From: Propionibacteriaceae bacterium
Lineage (GTDB): Bacteria; Actinomycetota; Actinomycetes; Propionibacteriales; Propionibacteriaceae
NCBI GenBank assembly: GCA_031265875.1
Contig: JAISCA010000002.1
Location: 124,001 to 188,000 of the forward strand
DNA length: 64,000 nucleotides
Direction of reading: 5' to 3'
The notes beneath the pieces were generated by a model. The model was not told where the DNA came from, did not search any database, and saw nothing but the letters and a program-made list of their open reading frames with translations. Positions 41,655 to 50,962 of this stretch are shown here, piece by piece. A program made the translations under genes and the position numbers. Numbering within the stretch: the stretch's first letter is position 1; every line of letters starts with the position of its first letter.

Positions 41655-43297
41655 GGCGTCTCCGCGTCGGCGGCGGCCAACTGGGCCACGGTCAGCCAGG
41701 GCTGGGGCGACATCACCTTGGCCACTTGGGAGGCGAAGATGGCGGAGGTGGTCAAGACGGTGTTGACCGGTCCGACCAGGATCGACTCGCCCGTCGCCAT
41801 CACCACCGCCCGGTCGGCCACGGCGGCGGCGAACTCGGCGTCATGGGTGGCGACGCAGATGGCCCGGCCCTGGTCGGCCAGGCCGGTCAGGACCCGGCCC
41901 AGAGCGGCCTTGGCCGGGTAGTCCAAGCCCCGAGTGGGCTCGTCCAGCAGTAGCACGGGCGGCTGCGAGGTCAATTGGACGGCCACCGCCAGGCACAGCC
42001 GTTGGCCCTCGGACAGATCGCGCGGGTTGAGGGCGTGGTCGACGCCGGGCGCCAACTGGTCCAAGAGGCTGGCGCAAGCGCCGCCGACGCCTGAGCCGTC
42101 GGCGTCGGCGGCGGCGCACTCGGCCGCCACCGAGTCGAGGTAGAGCAGGTCGGCGGCGTTCTGCGGCACCAGCCGGATGAGGCGGCGGACGGTCTCGGGC
42201 GGGGCTTCGGCCAGGGGCTGGCCGTCGACCGACCAGCGGCCGGCCCGCTTCGGGCCGACGCCGCTGAGGGCCCACAACAGACTCGACTTGCCGGACCCAT
42301 TGCGTCCCATCAAGACGGTGATCTGCCCGGCCGGCAGGTCGAAGTCGACCGCGCGCACGGCCACGGTCTGGCCGTAGGCCACGGTCAGTCCCCGGGCGGT
42401 CAGGCCGGTGCCGTCGGGGACCGGCGGCCGGGGGCTTTGGCTGGTCGGGCCGCCCGGGGCCCGGGGATAGCGCTCCGGGTCGGCGGCGGCCAGACGCTGG
42501 CGCCAGGGGCCGGCCTGACGGCGGGCTTGGCGGACGGACAAGGGCAAGGGGGACCAGCCGGCCAGCCGGCCCAGCTCGACCACCGGCGGGGCGATGGGGG
42601 AGTCCGCCATGACCTCGGCCACCGGTCCGACCCGGACGGCCCCGCCGCCGGTCAGCAGGACCATGCGGTCGGCGTACTCGGCCACCCGTTCCAGGCGGTG
42701 CTCGGCGATCAGACAGGTCACGCCCAGGTCGTGCACCAGCCGCAGCAGGGCGGCCAAGACCTCCTCGGCCGAGGTCGGGTCGAGGGCGCTGGTGGGCTCG
42801 TCCAGGACCAGCACACGGGCTCCGGCCGCCAGCACCGAACCGATGGCGACTCGTTGTTGTTGGCCGCCGGACAGGGTGCGCAGGGGGCGGCGCCTGAGAT
42901 CGGCGATGCCGAGCAGGTCCAGGGTCTCCTCGACCCGGGCCCGCATGACGGACGATGCGACGCCGAGTTGCTCCATGCCGTAAGCCAGCTCCTCCTCGAC
43001 CGAGTCGGTCACGAAGCCGGTCAGCGGGTTCTGGCCCACCACGCCGACCAACCGGGCCAGGTCGCGCGGCTGGTGCTGACGGGTGTCCAAGCCGGCCACC
43101 TCGACCCGGCCGGCCAGCCGGCCGCCGGTGAAGTGGGGCACATGCCCGTTGACGGCTCCCAGCAGGGTCGACTTGCCCACCCCGGTGCGGCCCGCCACCA
43201 GGGCGAACTCGCCCTCCGGCACGGTCAGATCGACCCCGACCAGGGTCGGCCGCCGGGCCCCGCTGTGGGTGAAGGTGACATCGCTGAAACGGATCAT
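41651..43297 (-). CDS. ECF transporter ATPase, two fused nucleotide-binding domains
   Basis: 548 residues from ATG 43297, overlapping the EcfT stop. Domain 1: Walker A GRTGVGKST, signature LSGGQQQR, Walker B VLVLDEPTSALD. Domain 2 (from about 305): Walker A GRNGSGKSS, signature LSEGQRLC, Walker B VLLLDEPTRGLD. The fused EcfA-EcfA' form is common in actinomycetes. A Pro/Gly linker lies near 290-305. Confidence 0.94.
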   Translation of the reverse strand: MIRFSDVTFTHSGARRPTLVGVDLTVPEGEFALVAGRTGVGKSTLLGAVNGHVPHFTGGRLAGRVEVAGLDTRQHQPRDLARLVGVVGQNPLTGFVTDSVEEELAYGMEQLGVASSVMRARVEETLDLLGIADLRRRPLRTLSGGQQQRVAIGSVLAAGARVLVLDEPTSALDPTSAEEVLAALLRLVHDLGVTCLIAEHRLERVAEYADRMVLLTGGGAVRVGPVAEVMADSPIAPPVVELGRLAGWSPLPLSVRQARRQAGPWRQRLAAADPERYPRAPGGPTSQSPRPPVPDGTGLTARGLTVAYGQTVAVRAVDFDLPAGQITVLMGRNGSGKSSLLWALSGVGPKRAGRWSVDGQPLAEAPPETVRRLIRLVPQNAADLLYLDSVAAECAAADADGSGVGGACASLLDQLAPGVDHALNPRDLSEGQRLCLAVAVQLTSQPPVLLLDEPTRGLDYPAKAALGRVLTGLADQGRAICVATHDAEFAAAVADRAVVMATGESILVGPVNTVLTTSAIFASQVAKVMSPQPWLTVAQLAAADAETP

Positions 43298-44514
43298 GCT
43301 GTCTTGGCTCCCTGGTCGGGCTCGGTGGTCTGATCGGACTGGGCGGTGGCGGCCCGGTCGGGTGGCGGCGGGGTCAGCCAGGCCGGCAGGGCGGCCGCCA
43401 GCAGGCCGACCAACTCGACCACGGTCAAGCCGGGCCAGACCAAAGGGGAGACGGAGGGGTAGGCCAGGGTCGGATGGGTCCGGGACAGCCAGCTCAAGGC
43501 CAGAGCCGGAGCCAGGCCGCAGAGCACCACCACGGCCTCGGCCATCCGCCAGCGGTCGGGCCGGTAGCGGGTGCGCCGGGCCCTCCGGCCAGCCAGCCGG
43601 AAAGCCGCTCCCGCCAGCGCCAGGCCGCCGGCCAGGGCCGCTCCGCCCAGCCAGCCGGGCGTGGCCCCGCTGGTGTCGAGGGCGGCGTAGGCCCCGACGC
43701 AGAGCCCGCCGGCCGCCAATAGCAGGAGTCCCGAGGTGAGGTGGCGGGCCCTGGCCGTGACCGTGCCGCGCTGGCCGTAGCCGCGCGAGTCCATCGCCCC
43801 GGCCAGGTCGAGCGAACGGTCCAAAGCGTCGGCCAGGACCGGCATCATGACCTGGCGCAGGAAGTGGCGCCGGCCCCGGCCGGAGCGCAGGCGGCGGGCC
43901 CGGGAGACCCGCTGGACCGACTCGGCCAGTTGGGGGAAGACGGACAGGGCCACCACCAAGACGGCCCCGAACTCGTACAACGCCCCCGGCACCGCCGCCA
44001 GCAGCCGTTTGGGGTTGGCCAGGGCGTTGGCCGCCCCGACGCAGATCACCATCGCCCCCAGCTGGCAGCCGCCGTACAACCCGCTCAGGACGGCTTCGGC
44101 CGAGACCGGCCCGAACAGGGTGATCGAGAAGGGGTCGGGCAATTGGATCCGGGGCAGATCGAACAGGATGGTCGAACCATCGGCCCCGAAGAGGATCCGG
44201 AAGCCGACCCGGACCGCGATGATGAAGCCGGCCAAGCCGAGGTAGAGCCGGAAGGCCATGGCCCAGGGGGCCTCGGCCCGGCGTGACACCACCACCCAGG
44301 AGACCGCCGCCACCAGCAGGGCCAAGCTGAGCGGATTGGTGGTCCGAGAGGCCGCCACGGCGCCACCCAGGGCCCACAGCCACCAGGCTCCGGGATGCAG
44401 CGCCCGGGGCAGACCGTAGATCGTCACGCGGGCCCGGATCGCCGCCAGTGGCCCACGGTTACGACCGGTCGGGCCGGTGGGCGCGGGTAGACGCGTGAGC
44501 GTCGGTATGGACAC
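43294..44514 (-). CDS. ECF transporter T component (EcfT/CbiQ family)
   Basis: 406 residues from GTG 44514 (GAGAGG 7 nt upstream). About eight hydrophobic segments. The coupling helices hold SRARRLRSG and AMDSRGYGQRG, the Ala-Arg-Gly type motifs that contact the ATPases. Longer than simple EcfT proteins (about 260), with extra C-terminal membrane segments. First gene of the riboswitch-controlled operon EcfT-A-S. Confidence 0.92.
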   Translation of the reverse strand: MSIPTLTRLPAPTGPTGRNRGPLAAIRARVTIYGLPRALHPGAWWLWALGGAVAASRTTNPLSLALLVAAVSWVVVSRRAEAPWAMAFRLYLGLAGFIIAVRVGFRILFGADGSTILFDLPRIQLPDPFSITLFGPVSAEAVLSGLYGGCQLGAMVICVGAANALANPKRLLAAVPGALYEFGAVLVVALSVFPQLAESVQRVSRARRLRSGRGRRHFLRQVMMPVLADALDRSLDLAGAMDSRGYGQRGTVTARARHLTSGLLLLAAGGLCVGAYAALDTSGATPGWLGGAALAGGLALAGAAFRLAGRRARRTRYRPDRWRMAEAVVVLCGLAPALALSWLSRTHPTLAYPSVSPLVWPGLTVVELVGLLAAALPAWLTPPPPDRAATAQSDQTTEPDQGAKTA

Positions 44515-44607
44515 TGGCGTGCCTCTCGGCTGAGCGATCCTTAAGGCTCGCCGCTGAGCATGACGGGCATGCCTTGACCGCGCCCCGTAGACCTCGACGG
44601 ATGGAGC

Positions 44608-44745
44608 CGCTCGATTGGTGGGCGCTCGGACTCATCGCTCCGACCACCGCCGGAGCCGATCTACCGTTGCGGGTCAGTGCCGGATTTGGACCGGCTTTCC
44701 CCACCGAGAGCTGATGTAGTTGTGAGGCACATTCTGCCATGGCCG
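44608..44745 (-). ncRNA. Cobalamin riboswitch upstream of the ECF operon
   Basis: On the minus strand 44705-44660 reads GGTGGGGAAAGCCGG, then TCCGGCACTGACCCGCAACGG, the conserved core of cobalamin riboswitches. A B12-box-like GAGTCCGAGCGCCCACC (44634-44618) follows at the right distance. About 95 nt separate it from GTG 44514; that stretch holds GGCATGCC and other pairing segments suited to an expression platform. Predicted effect: less transporter when adenosylcobalamin is plentiful. Boundaries are approximate. Confidence 0.88.
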
Positions 44746-45192
44746 CGGTCTGGGAGGCCACGGTCCCGACGGAGCCGGCTGGACGCAGTCGACTCTCCGG
44801 CGGATCGTCAGACCTCGCGGCAGGGTCGCCTAGCTGTCCCGGTCCGGGCCTATTCACGTAATTGAGTTGGGCCGGTCAATCAAGTGAAGGACTTGGATCG
44901 GTCGGCCAGCACCATTTCTGTGGCCCTTTTCCAGTGGCCGATAGTGCGCTATTACCCTTGTCCGATCCACTCCGCCCTGATACACTGCGATCGAAATTAC
45001 GCATCGATTAGAGACGATTTCGTATAATCGAAAATTAAACAACGCAAGGGCGCGTTGAGTGGGTCATTGACGGGATTCAGGAGTCTGCCTGATTATCCTT
45101 ACGCTGCCTTCGTCGGCCGGTTCGTCGCCACCAAGCCGACTGGGTCGGTTCCCACATTCATCCGTCTTCCCATCACGAGGAGTGATCAGCTA
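44746..45192. other. Intergenic region with FGGY kinase promoter
   Basis: No gene is evident. An AT-rich block at about 44985-45040 contains TATAAT (45023-45028), two copies of ATCGAAA(A)TTA (about 44991 and 45028) and a CGATTA/TAATCG inverted pair (45005-45010, 45025-45030). This looks like a regulated promoter, with the kinase start 165 bp downstream and so a long 5' leader. Confidence 0.5.
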
Positions 45193-46743
45193 ATGACAGA
45201 TTGTTTCATCGGCTTCGACTGCGGCACCATGGGCACCAAGGTGGCCCTGTACGACATCGACGGCCAGTGCTTGGCCGTCTGGTTCGACGAGGTCCAGACC
45301 AGCGTGCCCAAGCCTGGGTTCGTCGAGATGGACGCCAATCAATATTTCACCAATATCATCACCGGCATCCGTGACGTCATCGCCAAGTCAGGCGTGCCGG
45401 GTAGCTCGGTCAAGGCCATCTCGGCCTCGGGCGTGGTCGACGGCACCGTGCCGGTGGACGAGGACCTCAACCCGGTCGGGCCCTTCATCCCCTACTTGGA
45501 CATGCGGGCCCAGGCCGAGGCCAAGGAAGTCAACGACACCATGGAGCCGATTTGGGTCGAGGAGTCGGCCAAGTGGGGCGTCGGCCCGGACTGTGTGCCG
45601 ATGGTGATGCGGTGGTTGTACAAGAACAAGATCCCGTATGTCGAAAAGGCCAAGAAATTCCTTAACATCGCTCCCTTCGTGCTCAGTAAACTGGCTGGGC
45701 TGAAGGCCAAGGACGCCTATGTCGACTGGGCCCACGCCTCCGGTTGGCTGATCGGGTTCGACCTCAAGAATGACCAATGGTCAGAGCGTCAATTCACGAT
45801 GTACGGCCTGCCGATGGACATTCTGCCGCGTATTGTCTCGCCGTTCGAGGTGGTCGGTCACGTCTGCAAGGAAATGGCCGAGTTGACCGGGCTGAGCGAG
45901 AGCACGGCCATCGTGGCCGGCGCCGGCGACCTGATGGCCTCGACCCTGGGAGCCGGGCTGACCGAGGCCGGCCAGGCCTTCGACGTCTCCGGCACGGCTT
46001 CGATCATGACCTTCATCCTGGACGACTTCCAGGCCGCCGTGAACAACAAGGTCCTGGTCACCAGCAAGTACGTCTGGTCCGACCAGCTCTGCCTCTGGGG
46101 CTGCACCTCCTCCGGCGGTTATTCGCTGGGTTGGTACCGCGACGGCATCCTCAACATGAAGGGTATCGGCCCGGCTTACGCCATGATGGACGCCATCGCC
46201 AAGGCCACCCCGGCCGGGGCCGAGGCCAGCCTCTTCCTGCCCTACCTGACCGGCACCATGACGCCGTCCTGGCCCAACGCCAAGGCGGCCTACCTGGGGC
46301 TGACCCCGGGCCACAACCAGGCCCACATGTGGCGGGCCATGCTGGAGGGCGTGGCTTGTGAGTACCGCCTCTTCCTCAGCTCGCTGGAGGAGCAAGGCAT
46401 CACCTACGACCGCGTCTACGGCGTCGGCGGCGGTTCGCGTTCGCCCTTCTGGAACCAGATCAAGGCCGACATGTTGCACACGCCGTACTACCTGATCAAC
46501 ACCCAGGACACCGGGGCCTTGGGCAACTGCCTGATCGCCGCCCACGGCTCCGGCCACATCGCCGACGTCAAGGCCACGGCCAAGGCCTGGACCCAGGAGA
46601 CCAAGTGCTTCGAGCCGAGGCCGGAGCACGTCGACTTCTACAACCGCTTCTGGGAGGTGCGGCAGAAGATCGTCAACGGCCCCATCACCGAGATGTTCAA
46701 TCTCTGGGGCGAGCTGGAGGCGATCGCGCCGCCGGCCCAGTGA
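45193..46743 (+). CDS. FGGY-family carbohydrate kinase
   Basis: 516 residues from ATG 45193, chosen for AGGAG 10 nt upstream. FGGY signs: FIGFDCGTMGTKVALYD at the start, GAGDLMASTLGAG, FDVSGTAS, and YGVGGGSRSPFWNQIKADML near the C-terminus. Related to xylulokinase/ribulokinase-type enzymes that phosphorylate pentoses, pentuloses or polyols. It stands alone with no isomerase or transporter beside it, so the sugar is unknown. Codon use is less extreme in its first half than in neighbours. Confidence 0.92.
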   Translation: MTDCFIGFDCGTMGTKVALYDIDGQCLAVWFDEVQTSVPKPGFVEMDANQYFTNIITGIRDVIAKSGVPGSSVKAISASGVVDGTVPVDEDLNPVGPFIPYLDMRAQAEAKEVNDTMEPIWVEESAKWGVGPDCVPMVMRWLYKNKIPYVEKAKKFLNIAPFVLSKLAGLKAKDAYVDWAHASGWLIGFDLKNDQWSERQFTMYGLPMDILPRIVSPFEVVGHVCKEMAELTGLSESTAIVAGAGDLMASTLGAGLTEAGQAFDVSGTASIMTFILDDFQAAVNNKVLVTSKYVWSDQLCLWGCTSSGGYSLGWYRDGILNMKGIGPAYAMMDAIAKATPAGAEASLFLPYLTGTMTPSWPNAKAAYLGLTPGHNQAHMWRAMLEGVACEYRLFLSSLEEQGITYDRVYGVGGGSRSPFWNQIKADMLHTPYYLINTQDTGALGNCLIAAHGSGHIADVKATAKAWTQETKCFEPRPEHVDFYNRFWEVRQKIVNGPITEMFNLWGELEAIAPPAQ

Positions 46744-46765
46744 GGTCCGACCGCTGAGCGAATTC

Positions 46766-46796
46766 GAGGAGCCCGCCAGATTCTGGCGGGCTCCTC
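46766..46796. terminator. Strong bidirectional hairpin terminator
   Basis: GAGGAGCCCGCC (46766-46777) pairs with GGCGGGCTCCTC (46785-46796) over a 7-nt loop, between the kinase and the convergent amidohydrolase gene. Confidence 0.85.
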
Positions 46797-46800
46797 CGTC

Positions 46801-48024
46801 TCATCTGGCCAAGCGGGACAGCAGTGAGGTCAGGGCGGCCTGGGCGCCGGTGGCCAGGGAGCGGGCCGGGTCGGGGGCGAAGCTAGGGGAGTGGTTCGAG
46901 GGCACGTCTTGGCCGGCCGCTTGGGCGGCGGCTTGGCTCTCGGACAGGCCGCCGTAGCGCCAGAACACGCTGGGAGCGTCGATGGCCTGGGCCAGGAGGC
47001 CGAAGTCCTCGCTGCCCATGGAGGGCGGGTCCAGGCTCAGACGGTCGCCCCAGCCGGCCGCGAAGGCCCGCTCCAATCTGGTGGTGGCCGCCGGGTCGTT
47101 GTGCAGGGCCGGCCAATTGGCTAGCTCGATCAACTCGGGATCAGGCGCGCCTGAGGCGGTGGCCTCGGCCCTGATGACACGCCGGACGGCGGCCAGCAGA
47201 CGTTGGCGTACGAGTGGATCGAAGGTGCGGATGTTGAGGCTGAACTCGGCCCGCTCCGGGATGATGTTCTCCTTCAGGCCGGCCTGGAAGGTGCCGACCG
47301 TGACGGCGGCCGACTGCAGGGCGTCGACCTCGCGCGCCACCACGGCCTGCAACCGCATGATAGTGGCGCAAGCCTGGACGATGGGGTCGAGACCGGTGTG
47401 GGGGCGGGCGGCATGGGCTTGACGGCCTTGTATCCGAACCAGCCAGGAGTCGGCTTGGGCGCAGACCGGCCCGTGGGCCAGCCGGATCTGACCGGCGGCG
47501 AAGGAGCCGATGTGCTGGCCCAAGACCAGCTCGGGCCGAGGCGCCCGCTGCCACAGGCCGTCCTCCAGCAGGGCCCGGGCGCCGGCCCCGCTCTCCTCGC
47601 CGGGCTGGAAGATCCAGACCACCGTGCCGGCCCACTCCCGCTCCGGTCGGGCCAGACAGCGGGCGGCGGTCAAGGCGCTGGCGACATGGGAGTCGTGGCC
47701 GCAGCCGTGCATGACGGGCACGGTGGCCCCGTCCGCGGCCCGAGCGGTGGCGGTGGAGGCGTAGGACAGGCCGGTCTCCTCCTGGATCGGCAAGCCGTCG
47801 ATGTCGGCCCGGAAGGCCACGACCGGCCCCGGTCCGCGTCGCTGCAGGCCGATCACACCGGTGCCGGCGCAGCGGAAATGCTCGACGCCCAACTGGTCCA
47901 GCCGCTCCTCGATGAACTGGGCCGTGTGCCATTCGGCCATCGACAGTTCGGGCTGGCGGTGCAGATCGAGGTAGTCCTGGACGCCTCGCTCCAGGACGGC
48001 GGGCTCGATCGAGGGTGCGGGCAT
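46801..48024 (-). CDS. M20D-family amidohydrolase (N-acyl amino acid/hippurate hydrolase-like)
   Basis: 407 residues from ATG 48024 with AGGAGG upstream. Metal ligands in HGCGHDSH (Cys108, His110), GEES, GQHIG and the C-terminal NHSPSF; dimerisation domain from about 190 to 300 (GRQAHAARPHTGLDPI). Family members cleave N-acyl amino acids, IAA conjugates, or hippurate. No membrane or signal sequence. It is divergent from the C39-like gene with about 130 bp between. Confidence 0.92.
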   Translation of the reverse strand: MPAPSIEPAVLERGVQDYLDLHRQPELSMAEWHTAQFIEERLDQLGVEHFRCAGTGVIGLQRRGPGPVVAFRADIDGLPIQEETGLSYASTATARAADGATVPVMHGCGHDSHVASALTAARCLARPEREWAGTVVWIFQPGEESGAGARALLEDGLWQRAPRPELVLGQHIGSFAAGQIRLAHGPVCAQADSWLVRIQGRQAHAARPHTGLDPIVQACATIMRLQAVVAREVDALQSAAVTVGTFQAGLKENIIPERAEFSLNIRTFDPLVRQRLLAAVRRVIRAEATASGAPDPELIELANWPALHNDPAATTRLERAFAAGWGDRLSLDPPSMGSEDFGLLAQAIDAPSVFWRYGGLSESQAAAQAAGQDVPSNHSPSFAPDPARSLATGAQAALTSLLSRLAR

Positions 48025-48151
48025 GACGGATCGCCTCCTAATGTCTGTCTCCAAAGTAGATGACGCTACGACCGTGAGTCGGAGTGGGCGCCTCGACGGT
48101 CTGAAGACCCGCCGGCTGGGACCGGCGGGCCGGTCGTTAGGCTGAGCCGGC

Positions 48152-49393
48152 ATGGCGGCGGAATTCCAAACCTGGCCCCTGGTCGAGCCGTTCGACCGCT
48201 CCGCCGCCGCTTGGGCCGGTCTCGAGCTGGCCCCGGCGACCATGGCGCGACTGAGCGGGCCGTCTGGTCTGCACAGCCGTACCTGCTACAGCTGGCGACA
48301 GGGCGGCGACCGGCTGGTCGCCTTCGGTCAGCGTCGGCCGGAGACCGGCCAGGAGAAGCTGTGGGGGTTCACCGGTCGGCCCGAATTGGCCGCCGGTCTG
48401 TTGGAAGGGATCGGCCGGCGGTTGACCGACCAGGGTCTGATCGCGGCCAAGATCGAACTGCCGGACCCTGCCCCGCCAGCCCACCGGCAGCACCCGCCTC
48501 ACTCGTCTCCTCGTTCGGTTCCGGCTGCCCCGGTGGCGTCCGGCTCGATCCCGGCTGACCTCACCCCGCCCGCCTCGACCACCTCGTTCGGCCCAGTCCC
48601 GTCCGGCTCGGTTCCGGCTGACCCGGTGGCGGCGGCGCTGGCGGCGGCCGCCCTGGCCCAAGGCTATGAACCGTTGAGTGGACCCAGGACCAGGTCGGAC
48701 GGTTCCGGGGACGAAGTGGACGGAGCTGCTCCGAGCCGTCCGCCGACCGCCTTGGCCCGTTTCTGGCGCCAGCCCAGTCGGCCGGCCGGAGCCTACCTGC
48801 GCCAGTCGACGCCGTTCACTTGCGGTCCGGCCGCCGCTCTGATGGCGCTGTCGGCCCTGGGCCGGACTGGGGCGGGGGACCGTAGTCATGAATTGTCCTT
48901 GTGGCGTCAAGCCAACTCCCATCCGGGCTGCGACCCCTTCGGGCTGGCCGTCGCCTTGGCCGCCGAAGGCGTCTCGGCCCGGATCGCGGTGAGCTATCCC
49001 GACACCTATCAGAAACCGGCCGAGGCTTGGCAGGTCGAACTGCGGGACTGGTTCCAGCGCGATTTCGCCGCCCGCGCCGGGGACCTCGGCCTGGCCGTGG
49101 AACGGCGTTGGGTCGAGTTGGACGAAGTGGCCGCTTGGCTGTCCGAGGGCGCCCTGGTTCTGGCCCTGATCGACGAGTTCCCCTTCCACGGCCGGCACAC
49201 GCTGCATTGGATCCTGCTCTACGGACTGGCCGGCCCGGACCATGTCATGGTTCAGGACCCTTGGACCCAAGACGAGCAGGGGGAGACCTGGGTCGACGCC
49301 CAGGCCCTGCCCGTGACCTGGGCCGGTCTGGACCGGCTGACCCGCTTCTGCCCCCAGTCCTGGCGAGCTTTCCTGGTCCTGGACGGCCACTGA
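48152..49393 (+). CDS. C39-like (DUF3335-type) cysteine peptidase with N-terminal domain
   Basis: 413 residues. The C-terminal domain has a complete papain-like set: Cys224 in TPFTCGPAA, His352 in LHWILL, Asp369 in VQDPW. Residues 1-105 form a separate domain I do not recognise. A Pro/Ser/Ala linker (about 106-205) contains two near copies of SGS(I/V)PAD. It has no transporter domain and no signal peptide, so it differs from bacteriocin ABC exporters with C39 domains. Substrate unknown. Confidence 0.78.
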   Translation: MAAEFQTWPLVEPFDRSAAAWAGLELAPATMARLSGPSGLHSRTCYSWRQGGDRLVAFGQRRPETGQEKLWGFTGRPELAAGLLEGIGRRLTDQGLIAAKIELPDPAPPAHRQHPPHSSPRSVPAAPVASGSIPADLTPPASTTSFGPVPSGSVPADPVAAALAAAALAQGYEPLSGPRTRSDGSGDEVDGAAPSRPPTALARFWRQPSRPAGAYLRQSTPFTCGPAAALMALSALGRTGAGDRSHELSLWRQANSHPGCDPFGLAVALAAEGVSARIAVSYPDTYQKPAEAWQVELRDWFQRDFAARAGDLGLAVERRWVELDEVAAWLSEGALVLALIDEFPFHGRHTLHWILLYGLAGPDHVMVQDPWTQDEQGETWVDAQALPVTWAGLDRLTRFCPQSWRAFLVLDGH

Positions 49394-49662
49394 GGGTCGA
49401 GCCGAGGATCTGGGGCGGAAGAGACTGGGTCGGCTGGAGCGTCGTAACAGTCCGCTCGCTGTTCCCTGCGTCGCCGATCGAGGGGTCGGGGACTTCGACA
49501 GGCCGGAGGAATGGTCGAAAGCGTCCGCTCGGCGGGCCAGGCGTCTGGGCGGCGTCGACCGGGAGAAGTGGCCGGGGAAATAGTTTGACGTACACCCATA
49601 CTTAGTCCTAGAGTCAGGATCGGCTCGATAGCTCGTTGATGCGCACCCAAAGGAGGATGCCC
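49394..49662. other. Intergenic region with sugar-operon promoter
   Basis: TTGACG (49585-49590), an 18-bp spacer and TAGAGT (49609-49614) form a plausible promoter 48 bp before the binding-protein start. GTCGTAACAGTCCGCTCG at 49441-49458 is a relative of motifs in the intergenic repeats at 4013 and 58080. Confidence 0.55.
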
Positions 49663-50958
49663 ATGTCAACCAATAAGCTCACGTCAACCAAGCAACTACT
49701 AGCGGGCGCGGCTCTCGCCTTCGCCCTCACCGTCTCGGCTTGCAGTTCCGGGAACGATCCCAACGGCGGCTCGACCACCACCGTCACGTCCTTGACCATG
49801 GCCGTCTCGTCCAGTCCCTCCGGGACCGCCTTGACCGAACTGGCCAAGGACTTCGAAGCCAAGACCGGAATCCACATCAACATCGTCGAACTGGGCTACA
49901 ACGACATCGCCACCAAGATCTTGCTGGCGGCCGGTCAGAGCTCCGCCACCTATGACATCGTCCAATTCGACTCGCCCATGTACGCCGCTCTGGCCTCGGC
50001 CGGGGCCTTGGCCAGTCTCGAGAATTACGTCACCAGCCCGGCCTACGGCTTCGACGACTTCCCGGAGCAGGTCAAGGATTACGCCCGCTTCGACGGCGTC
50101 ACCCACGCCATCCCGCTGTCGACCGAGCCCTACGTGCTGTGGAACAACACCGACCTGTTGGCGGCGCACAATCTCAAACCGGCCGACACGCTGGACCAAT
50201 ACGTCGCCAACGCCACCGCCCTGGGGGCGGCCGGACTGTACGGCTCGGACTCCGGCTTCAGCCCCACCACCGGGGCCTATTACTGGCTGGAGGCGCTCTA
50301 TCTCTTCGGCGGCAGCTTGACCAAGCCCGGCACCTGCCAGTCCGCCCTGGACTCCGCCGCGGCTCAGGCGGCGGCCAAGTTCTACTTCGACATGCTGCCC
50401 TTGACTCCGGCCACCACCGTCAACGCGGGAGGCAATGGCATGACCAACGCCTTCATCCAAGGCGACGTCGGTCAGATGGTCAACGCCACCGGTTATTACT
50501 CCATCGTGGTCGACCCGGAACAGTCCAAGATCCCGCAGTCCTTCGAGATGACTCTGCCGCCGTCCGGCCCGGACGGCCGTCACACCTTGATGTTCGGCTG
50601 GCTGGCCGGCGTCACGGCCAATTCGGCCGCGCCCGAGGTGGCCTGGCAGTTCCTGGAGTTCGCTCTCGGCCAGCAGGCCATGTCCCGGCTGATCGAGTTG
50701 GGCGCCCCACCGCCGGCCCGCAGTTCGCTCAAAGACCTGCCCGAAGCCCAAACCGCGATACCGTACGTCGATCTGCTAGTCGAGGCTTCGGCCTTCGGCG
50801 AGCACCTGCCCTACACGCCAGTCATGAGCGAGATCATCGTGTCGATCTCCGAGGTGCTGTCCCAAGCCGCCGCCGACGGCTCCGGGGCGGACGCCTTCTT
50901 GGCTCAGGCCCAGCAGCGGGCCCAATCGATCTTGGCCGAAGCCGAAGTCTGCAAGTAG
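49663..50958 (+). CDS. Carbohydrate ABC transporter substrate-binding lipoprotein
   Basis: 431 residues. ATG 49663 is chosen because AGGAGG ends 6 nt upstream; earlier in-frame starts precede that site. Signal peptide with lipobox VSAC, Cys27. The mature protein is a type II binding protein (LAKDFEAKTGIHINIVELG, YDIVQFD, AIPLSTEPYVLWNN, EVAWQFLEFAL), CUT1-like. Ligand is probably an oligosaccharide or amino-sugar compound, judged from the ROK, SIS and oxidoreductase genes that follow. Confidence 0.92.
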   Translation: MSTNKLTSTKQLLAGAALAFALTVSACSSGNDPNGGSTTTVTSLTMAVSSSPSGTALTELAKDFEAKTGIHINIVELGYNDIATKILLAAGQSSATYDIVQFDSPMYAALASAGALASLENYVTSPAYGFDDFPEQVKDYARFDGVTHAIPLSTEPYVLWNNTDLLAAHNLKPADTLDQYVANATALGAAGLYGSDSGFSPTTGAYYWLEALYLFGGSLTKPGTCQSALDSAAAQAAAKFYFDMLPLTPATTVNAGGNGMTNAFIQGDVGQMVNATGYYSIVVDPEQSKIPQSFEMTLPPSGPDGRHTLMFGWLAGVTANSAAPEVAWQFLEFALGQQAMSRLIELGAPPPARSSLKDLPEAQTAIPYVDLLVEASAFGEHLPYTPVMSEIIVSISEVLSQAAADGSGADAFLAQAQQRAQSILAEAEVCK

Positions 50959-50962
50959 GCCC

